From assembly GCA_964632135.1 (NCBI GenBank), contig CAZWEI010000062.1, positions 1-5,709 on the forward strand: a stretch of 5,709 nt of DNA, in the 5' to 3' direction. The stretch is from JBFMAP01 sp964632135. GTDB taxonomy: Archaea; Micrarchaeota; Micrarchaeia; Burarchaeales; JBFMAP01. Both the position numbers and the translations under genes were made by a program. This document shows positions 1-4,622 of the stretch, piece after piece (within the stretch, counting starts at the first letter, position 1; every line of letters starts with the position of its first letter). The notes beneath the pieces are model-generated. The model had not been told where the DNA came from, did not search any database, and was given only the letters and a program-made list of their open reading frames with translations.

Positions 1-136
1 TCGTGAGCGGCACCTGCTTGATGAGGCTCACGAACTCGGCGGCGTTCCTCGCGCGCCCGACTTCCCTTCCCTCCGGAGTCTTGAATACGAACTCCCTTCC
101 AGCAGGCGCGTTCTTCACTCCTTTTCTTCTCGGCAT
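1..136 (-). CDS. Small DUF5752-like protein, N-terminal part only (runs off the window)
   Basis: Too short for a long open frame here because the window edge cuts it. The ATG at 136-134 follows a good Shine-Dalgarno, GAGGTGG (147-141), four bases upstream. The 45 visible residues begin MPRRKGVKNAPAGREFVFKT and go on with a Glu-Gly turn, an A-R-N-A-A-E-F segment and an L-I-K-Q-V-P-L-T segment. An F-x-F strand, then 'A-x-x-x-x-E-F-x-x-x-I/L-K-x-V-P', resembles from memory the start of the archaeal DUF5752 family, small proteins of unknown function. It lies 32 bases after the GH57 stop on the same strand, so it is probably the third gene of the glucan operon. The first eight residues are basic and there is no signal peptide or membrane segment. 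The family call rests on a short stretch; that the gene is real is better supported than its family. Confidence 0.6.
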   Translation of the reverse strand, partial: MPRRKGVKNAPAGREFVFKTPEGREVGRARNAAEFVSLIKQVPLT

Positions 137-140
137 ATTC

Positions 141-147
141 CCACCTC
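141..147 (-). promoter_or_regulatory. Shine-Dalgarno of the DUF5752-like gene
   Basis: GAGGTGG on the minus strand, four bases before the ATG at 136-134. It matches the GGAGGTGAT core expected from the archaeal 16S 3' end and decides the start of a gene otherwise cut by the window edge. Confidence 0.65.
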
Positions 148-168
148 GTTAACCCGTTTATTTTTTAA

Positions 169-1380
169 TTATTCGTTTGCGTTTCGTTCATGTCCGTTCG
201 CTATCCTGTTCTTGAAATCCTGAAGTATGTTCATGTAATTGATGAAGCCGTCGTACGGGCTCCCGTACGGGGAGAAATACTTGTGGACGTCCCCGTCAGC
301 GAGGCATTTAGTGCATAAGTAGTAAAGATGGTCGCTGTTCTGCAGAAGCCTCCACGCATGCATGGCGTCCTCGTCCCCGTGCTTATCAACTTCCTCGCCG
401 ATTTGTTGCAGTTGGTTGAAGCACGCGCGCTGCATGTCGTTCCCGAGCCACGCGGACGTGTCTCGCTCGATGTCAGCCCACGAGATGGTGTAAGGAACGT
501 CTATCTCGCCGACTGCCTCGTTGCGCACGAGCTCGCTCGGAGTCTTGAAATCCACATTATCGTGTTTCAAAATCTCGCCAGGAAGATGGCGCAGGAACTC
601 GAAGATGCCTGTGTCCTCCCACTGGTGCTCGCCGAACGTTTCGTAGTCCATGAAAATGTTTATGCAGTGCCCCTCTGCCTTCGAGAGCCACGAGGCGTAT
701 TTGTCCGCAGTGAGTGGGTGCTCGCTCCACCATTTTGCGGAAAATCGGTAAGCAACATCATCGCTCAACTTGTAATTTCTGAGAAGGGCCTTAATCCTCC
801 CGCGCGTTCCCTTCACAGTATAAAGATAATTCGGCGACCTCCATTCGAGAAACCTCTCAAGCCCCTCTGTCACGATTCCCCTGTAGCCCAAACTCTCCGC
901 AACTCCTGCGATCTCGTTCGAGAAAAGTGCCTCAGTGTTTCGGAACACTTCCGAGCGCGCGTGAATATCGCGCAGCGCCTTCTTGTGCAGTTTTATCTGC
1001 TAGAGGAACTCGCGTTTGTCCCAGAAAAGGCTCGAGAGCGAGTGATAATACGTCTCGTTGAGGAAATCCACGCAGCCCGTATCCGCGAGCGCCTTGAACG
1101 TGTCCATCAGTTCGGGCGCGTACCTCTTGCACTGCTCCATGAACACGCCGGTGAGGCTGTAACTTATCTTGAACTTTCCGTCGTATTTCTTCACCAGGTC
1201 GAGAAGGAGGTTGTTCGTCGGGAAGTAGCACTTGCGCGCGACCTTGAGGAAAATATCGCGGTTCAGTTTGTCGTTGAAATACCTCTCATAATGGCTCGCG
1301 TGCTCCCCGCTCTCGAAAACGCTGAACTTCCTCAGCCTCATGGGCTGATGGACCTGGAAATACATGCACACCGAGACCAT
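169..1380 (-). CDS. GH57 glycoside hydrolase (alpha-amylase/glucanotransferase type), interrupted by an in-frame TAG
   Basis: Family GH57 acts on alpha-1,4/1,6-glucans with a retaining mechanism; hydrolase or transferase activity cannot be told here. The ATG at 1380 is chosen because the family N-terminus, MVSVCMYFQVHQP, starts there; a GTG at 1389 is an alternative. From this ATG there are 403 codons before the TAA at 171-169. Motifs in order: V-H-Q-P (residues 10-13), the conserved 'ISYSLTGVFMEQ' strand, F-R-N-T-E with probable nucleophile Glu150, M-D-Y-E-T-F-G-E-H-Q with probable acid/base Asp245, SDHLYYLCTK (349-358), and G-D-V-H-K-Y-F-S-P-Y. No signal peptide, so probably cytoplasmic. 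Codon 127 (1002-1000) is TAG, in frame, with family sequence on both sides (DKREFL before, QIKLHKKAL after). Read conventionally this gives a 126-residue fragment without catalytic residues. No ATG lies between the TAG and the nucleophile; a GTG at 948 lacks a ribosome site. The family is certain, the state of the gene is not: CDS with recoded amber, or pseudogene. It follows the GT gene by 68 bases. Confidence 0.85.
1000..1002 (-). other. In-frame amber (TAG) codon 127 of the GH57 gene
   Basis: The minus strand reads GAC AAA CGC GAG TTC CTC, then TAG, then CAG ATA AAA CTG, with no frame change. The position corresponds to a variable residue in the family (E-F-x-x-Q-V-x-x-H). One base change from CAG, GAG or AAG would give TAG. 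It lies between the second conserved GH57 region and the catalytic Glu150. The complete genes in the window end in TAA (fumB, GH57) or TGA (membrane protein, fumA, GT), none in TAG. Confidence 0.85.
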
Positions 1381-1448
1381 AGCTACCACGTTTAATTATG
1401 CACGAACAATTATTTACAACTATCACCAACGCTACCAACGATTGCCTA

Positions 1449-2657
1449 TCACCTGTTGCCGATCAACTCCCTATACACGCCTATCGTCTGCTCCGCGGTC
1501 CTCTCCCACGTAAAGTTCCTGACCTCGGCAAGCCCGCTTCGGGACATCTCAGCGCCGAGCGGCGCGTACCTGAGCAGCGCGATCATCTTGTTCGCCATCT
1601 CGTCGATATCCCAGAAATCGACTTTCAAGCAATGGTTTGCTATCTCGGCCACTCCAGATGATTTTGAGAGGATTAAGGGCGTACCCGAGGCCATTGCCTC
1701 CAGCGCCGTTATCCCGAATGGCTCTGATATCGAAGGCATCACATACACGTCGCACATCGAATACGCGCGCTTAAGCTGTTCTTCTGGAAGATAACCTGTG
1801 AACACGACGTTGTTCTGGAGCCCGAGCTGGATTGAAAGTGAGATTAAGAAAGGAAGCATCGGGCCCTCGCCTGCCATTATGAACCTCACGTCAGGCTCCT
1901 TCTCGATTACTTTTCTCGCGGCGTACAGGAATTGGACAGGCCCCTTCTGGTCCGTAAGCCTTCCAAGGAAAAGCACCCTCTTTCCGCGCGTTTCGCCGGG
2001 CGTGCGTGTTGCAAATCTAGTCGCATCGACTCCGTTGTATATGACTCGGATTTTGGATTCGTCTGCCCCAAACCTCTCCATCAACTGGCTTCTCATCCTG
2101 TTGCTCACGGTTATTATCCTGTCCGCAGCCTTCAAACCGATTCTTTCGATGTTCAGTATGAACTCCCATGGATACGGCACTCGGTCATATTCCGTGGAAT
2201 GAACCGTGGATACCAACGGTTTGTTTATAAGGTTTTTAGCCTGGACAGCGGCAGGAACCGTTATCCAGTCGTGATTATGAATTAAATCATATTCCTTTCC
2301 TTTTTTGCTTAAAATATCCATACAATTCCTATTATAGCTTGTTAACTCTCTTAAAAAGTTAAATCCGTAAACTTCGCTTAAAGGAGCACCAGAATATTGA
2401 ATTCCAGGCAGAATATTGATTTTTGTTGGATAAGGACTTAATGCGCTTGCTTCTACTTCAATAATATCTATTTTTATCTTTTCTTTTACTTCAACAATTG
2501 ATACATCGTCTGATTTAACCGAATACTTTGTCCTTGGCATATAGAAATCGATTTTTATGCCTTTTTTTGCCAGATTTTTCGTTAATTCGTAGCAATGTAC
2601 CCCCAATCCTCCGCTTACGAAAGGTGGAAACTCCCAACCAAGCATTGCTACTTTCAT
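1449..2657 (-). CDS. GT-B fold glycosyltransferase, glycogen-synthase-like (GT4/GT5 type)
   Basis: Probably transfers glucose from an NDP-glucose donor to a growing alpha-glucan in the cytoplasm; the substrate is inferred from family and neighbours. 402 residues, normal for single-domain GT-B enzymes. The ATG at 2657 is preferred over a TTG at 2666 because the family N-terminus begins M-K-V-A-M-L-G-W-E-F-P-P and a GAGG (2664-2661) stands three bases upstream. N-terminal domain: S-G-G-L-G (15-19), the donor-loop motif of glycogen synthases, and D-L-I-H-N-H-D-W (124-131). C-terminal domain: V-I-Y-N-G-V-D (205-211), L-G-R-L-T-D-Q-K-G (231-239) with the usual Arg233/Lys238 pair, A-G-E-G-P (262-266), and the E-x7-E motif Glu312/Glu320 in SEPFGITALE. 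Ends in TGA. The first ~125 codons are much more AT-rich than the rest (about 30% versus 49% G+C, hand count). First gene of the glucan block, with GH57 next. It could instead be an unrelated GT4 sugar transferase, but the GGLG motif and the GH57 neighbour favour glucan synthesis. Confidence 0.85.
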   Translation of the reverse strand: MKVAMLGWEFPPFVSGGLGVHCYELTKNLAKKGIKIDFYMPRTKYSVKSDDVSIVEVKEKIKIDIIEVEASALSPYPTKINILPGIQYSGAPLSEVYGFNFLRELTSYNRNCMDILSKKGKEYDLIHNHDWITVPAAVQAKNLINKPLVSTVHSTEYDRVPYPWEFILNIERIGLKAADRIITVSNRMRSQLMERFGADESKIRVIYNGVDATRFATRTPGETRGKRVLFLGRLTDQKGPVQFLYAARKVIEKEPDVRFIMAGEGPMLPFLISLSIQLGLQNNVVFTGYLPEEQLKRAYSMCDVYVMPSISEPFGITALEAMASGTPLILSKSSGVAEIANHCLKVDFWDIDEMANKMIALLRYAPLGAEMSRSGLAEVRNFTWERTAEQTIGVYRELIGNR

Positions 2658-2752
2658 CAGCCTCAACTCAGATAACGCAGTCTGAAAACAGGCATTTCAG
2701 AGGTACAATTAACCAAAACTCCAACGCCAAAGCGAAACTAATTATGCCTTAG

Positions 2753-2764
2753 CATTTAAATAAG
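2753..2764 (-). promoter_or_regulatory. Candidate box A (TATA) of the GT/GH57 operon
   Basis: The minus strand reads CTTATTTAAATG, with a TTTAAA core, about 100 bases before the GT ATG. It is the nearest archaeal TATA-like element at the edge of the more mixed sequence at 2660-2752. A start site would fall near 2730, giving a leader of about 70-75 bases. In such AT-rich DNA a match of this kind is weak evidence. Confidence 0.35.
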
Positions 2765-2816
2765 TTTGCAACGTTATTATACAAATAGGTTTACTTTTAT
2801 AATATTATATTTTTAT

Positions 2817-2947
2817 AAAATAAGTAATCTTATCGCTTTAAATTTAAATCAAACAAATTATATGCATTTTATAATCAAAATAAGTAATAAAACGCATATT
2901 ATTTAAATAACAAATAAAAATTAATAATGTTTTATTTTTTTAAGTAA
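2817..2947. repeat. Weak, degenerate repeat with 60-base phase
   Basis: The 12-mer AAAATAAGTAAT occurs at 2817-2828 and again at 2877-2888, exactly 60 bases apart. TAAGTAA returns at 2941-2947 and TAAG is present at 2761, all in the same 60-base phase. Two further matches, CGC (2834, 2893) and ATTTAAAT (2842, 2901), are 59 apart. The remaining bases match poorly. At this AT content chance similarity is considerable. Confidence 0.3.
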
Positions 2948-3048
2948 AATTCATATACAAAAAACAAATATAATAAATTATAAACATAATAATCAAATTA
3001 TAACAACAAAAATATCTTATAATTAAAATAAAAAATATAAATAACAAT

Positions 3049-3110
3049 TAAAAAAGAAACAAAAAAATAAAACGAGTAGAAAGGCAAATCAAGTAATTTT
3101 AAAAAACAAA
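3049..3110 (-). terminator. U-rich terminator tracts after the fum operon
   Basis: On the minus strand, TTTGTTTTTT (3110-3101) and then a longer run including TTTTATTTTTTTG (3072-3060) and TTTCTTTTTT (3059-3050) follow the fumB stop by 60 to 120 bases. Archaeal RNA polymerase terminates at such U-rich tracts without needing a hairpin. The tracts also fit the general AT bias of the region. Confidence 0.5.
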
Positions 3111-3155
3111 TAGTGGCGTATATCCCCTAAAATCAACCCGAATCGGTATAGCGTA

Positions 3156-3171
3156 AATAAGACCCCTTATT
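3156..3171 (-). other. Small stem-loop over the fumB stop codon
   Basis: The minus strand reads AATAAG-GGGT-CTTATT, a perfect six-pair stem with a four-base loop that overlaps the TAA stop (3172-3170). The stem is mostly A-U and no U run follows directly, so at most it contributes to 3' end stability or termination. Confidence 0.25.
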
Positions 3172-3742
3172 ACCCAAACTTCAATTTTTGGACTTTTTTG
3201 CGCGCGCCTTCCATAACCTCGCCATAAACCGACTTCCCGTTCGCATCGATTCCAACAATCAAGGGTCCGAACTTTTCCGCCTTCAGTTTCCAAACCGACT
3301 CAGCCATTCCCAAATCCTTCCAATAGACTTTCAACGGTTTGAAGAACTCGCGCCCAATCGCAGAGCACCCCCCGGTCCAAGCAAGATACGCGCAGCAGTA
3401 TTTTTTCAGCGCCGCGCTGCCCTCCTCTCCCATACCCCCCTTTCCAATGACCGCGCGCACCCCGAGCCCGAACACCAGAGGCGCGTACTCGTCCATCCTC
3501 GCGCTCGTGGTCGAGCCAATTGCGATTATACCCCCATTCTTGACTATGGGTCCTGCGTGAAACAACGCCACGCCCTCAAGTGAAAAAGGCATCTTTCTTC
3601 CGCTTGCGGCGTATTCCTTGATTCGTTTGTGCGCGCAGTCGCGCGCAGTAATAACCGTCCCGCTGAGATAAACGATATCGCCGCATCTGAGTTTTTTGAC
3701 ATCGCGCCCAGCGAGCGGGGTTTTTAACTCGAACTTTTTCAA
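3170..3742 (-). CDS. fumB: Class I fumarate hydratase, beta subunit (C-terminal domain)
   Basis: Partner of the alpha subunit in the [4Fe-4S] fumarase that interconverts fumarate and L-malate (or the related L-tartrate dehydratase). 190 residues, the usual length for the separate beta subunit. Signatures: L-K-T-P-L near the N-terminus (6-10), G-D-I-V-Y-L-S-G-T-V-I-T-A-R-D-C-A-H-K-R (21-40), G-S-T-T-S-A-R-M-D-E-Y (76-86), G-V-R-A-V-I-G-K-G-G-M (93-103), W-T-G-G-C (121-125), and K-D-L-G-M-A-E-S-V-W-K-L with the final G-I-D-A-N-G-K-S. The start is the TTG at 3742-3740: no ATG or GTG is in frame nearby, the family N-terminus begins here, and GTGAT in the end of fumA (3750-3746) can pair with 16S rRNA. 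Only four bases separate it from the fumA stop, so the two are translationally coupled. Soluble. Tartrate specificity cannot be excluded from sequence. Confidence 0.93.
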   Translation of the reverse strand: MKKFELKTPLAGRDVKKLRCGDIVYLSGTVITARDCAHKRIKEYAASGRKMPFSLEGVALFHAGPIVKNGGIIAIGSTTSARMDEYAPLVFGLGVRAVIGKGGMGEEGSAALKKYCCAYLAWTGGCSAIGREFFKPLKVYWKDLGMAESVWKLKAEKFGPLIVGIDANGKSVYGEVMEGARKKVQKLKFG

Positions 3743-3746
3743 CTCA

Positions 3747-4607
3747 TCACATCCAGAATACCCTGTTCCCTACGATGCGGACGCCGGCGCGCCTCGACGC
3801 CAGGCACATCACGCTGAGCGCGACTGGAAGCGAAGCGGTGTGCGCGTCGGCATAATCAATGTTCACGCCCAAGCACGTCGTCGAGCCGCCGAGCCCCATC
3901 ACCCCGATTCCGAGCGAGTTTATTTTTCTCAGGAGCTCGCGCTCGAGCCTTGAAATGCGCGCGTCCTTGTTCCTTTTTTCAATATCCCTCAGCGACGCCT
4001 TTTTCGCGAGAGCGAGCGCCGCATCCGCGCTCCCGCCTACGCCGATTCCGAGCACGTACGGAGGGCAGGGCTTTCCGCCCATTTTCAGAACGTTATCCAG
4101 AACGAATTGTTCTATCCCGCGGATTCCATCCCCGGGGTTTAGCATGGCAAGCGCGCTCGCGTTCTCGCACCCCCCGCCCTTCGGGACAAAAAGGACTTCC
4201 AGGAAATTCTCGCGCGCCCTGGGTTCAAAATCATAGTAAACGATTGGCACGCGCGTCCCGGTGTTGTCGCAGGTATTTTTTCTATCGAAAGGATCGACCA
4301 CGTTGGGGCGGAGAGGAATTTTTTTAGTCGCAAGCCTCACGGACTTGCGTATCGCATCGTTTATCCTACCCACATCGTGGTTTTTGCCGCCGAGCGTCAC
4401 GTAGAATGTGGGAAGGCCAGTGTCCTGGCAGATTGGAATTTTTTTGTTTTGCGCGGTTGAGATATTCTTCAAAATAAGCCTGAGCTGGGTGCGTGCGAGG
4501 GAATTTTTTTCGTCTCTCATCGCCCTGGCGAGCCCGCGCCTCACGTCGGATGGAAGCGAGGCCTCGGATTTCAGCATCAGGTTATAAAACACATTCACTA
4601 AGTTCAT
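3747..4607 (-). CDS. fumA: Class I fumarate hydratase, alpha subunit ([4Fe-4S] domain)
   Basis: Iron-sulfur subunit of the two-part fumarase/L-tartrate dehydratase family; with fumB it hydrates fumarate to malate in the cytoplasm. 286 residues from the ATG at 4607, preceded by the purine-rich GGAGAGGGGGG (4620-4610). An ATG at 4622, directly after the upstream stop, would add five residues encoded by that ribosome site. Likely cluster ligands are Cys60 in P-I-C-Q-D-T-G, Cys181 in C-P-P-Y-V-L-G-I-G-V-G-G and Cys268 in V-M-C-L-A-S-R-R; the spacings (121 and 87) fit my memory of the tartrate dehydratase alpha chain. Other signatures: D-R-K-N-T-C-D-N-T-G (108-117), P-K-G-G-G-C-E-N-A-S (142-151), G-L-G-G-S-T-T (238-244), A-H-T-A-S-L-P-V-A. 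Cys113 and Cys147 replace residues that I recall as usually Gly and Ser. It sits between the membrane-protein gene and fumB with almost no spacing, so one operon is likely. Confidence 0.94.
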   Translation of the reverse strand: MNLVNVFYNLMLKSEASLPSDVRRGLARAMRDEKNSLARTQLRLILKNISTAQNKKIPICQDTGLPTFYVTLGGKNHDVGRINDAIRKSVRLATKKIPLRPNVVDPFDRKNTCDNTGTRVPIVYYDFEPRARENFLEVLFVPKGGGCENASALAMLNPGDGIRGIEQFVLDNVLKMGGKPCPPYVLGIGVGGSADAALALAKKASLRDIEKRNKDARISRLERELLRKINSLGIGVMGLGGSTTCLGVNIDYADAHTASLPVALSVMCLASRRAGVRIVGNRVFWM

Positions 4608-4609
4608 TA

Positions 4610-4620
4610 CCCCCCTCTCC
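4610..4620 (-). promoter_or_regulatory. Shine-Dalgarno of fumA
   Basis: GGAGAGGGGGG on the minus strand, two bases (nine from its GGAG part) before the ATG at 4607. It favours 4607 over the ATG at 4622, although AGGT at the end of the upstream gene could serve the latter. Confidence 0.5.
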
Positions 4621-4622
4621 AT

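Larger units (their letters stand above)
2658..3169. other. Non-coding, extremely AT-rich intergenic region
   Basis: About 510 bases without a recognisable gene on either strand; stop codons are dense in all frames. By hand count 37 of 300 bases in 2761-3060 are G or C (about 12%), and about 10% in 2881-3060. Over 2941-3060 the + strand has roughly 77 A to 31 T, so a fum transcript reading through would be U-rich. The 2660-2750 part is less extreme and holds the probable GT leader. I see no tRNA, no CRISPR repeats and no insertion-sequence ends. It could be a terminator/promoter spacer, a decayed locus, or a replication- or chromatin-related AT tract. Confidence 0.7.

Noticed and set aside
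932..1231. A 99-codon minus-strand frame over the GH57 interruption, suggesting a frameshift
   Set aside because: The sequence before and after the TAG is in the same frame (1380 and 948 differ by a multiple of three), and translation through the TAG restores the family alignment. The other frame gives arginine- and proline-rich text without homology.
328..1395. Long open frame (355 codons) on the + strand opposite the GH57 gene
   Set aside because: It mirrors the GH57 gene almost exactly, has no family resemblance and a highly skewed composition. Antisense open frames are common opposite coding sequence rich in G/C-ending codons. The GH57 motifs on the minus strand are unmistakable.
1425..1440. 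ACCAACG direct repeat (1425-1431 and 1434-1440) between GT and GH57
   Set aside because: Two seven-base copies only, with no further copies or symmetry; this could be chance.
1390..1448. Separate promoter for GH57 in the short GT-GH57 gap
   Set aside because: The minus strand has AT-rich words (TAAATAATT, CATAATTAA), but the gap is short and no clear BRE/TATA pair is seen, so co-transcription with GT is simpler.
2528..2752. Plus-strand frame of 74 codons over the GT start and leader
   Set aside because: Most of it is antisense to the conserved GT N-terminus, and it shows no promoter, ribosome site or recognisable protein.
2658..3169. CRISPR array or tRNA in the AT-rich region
   Set aside because: There are no exact repeats of 20 bases or more with regular spacers, and no GC-rich cloverleaf-like segment, which would stand out in this background.
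3099..3293. Small minus-strand frame across the end of fumB
   Set aside because: It overlaps fumB in another frame, runs into the AT spacer and has no plausible ribosome site or family.
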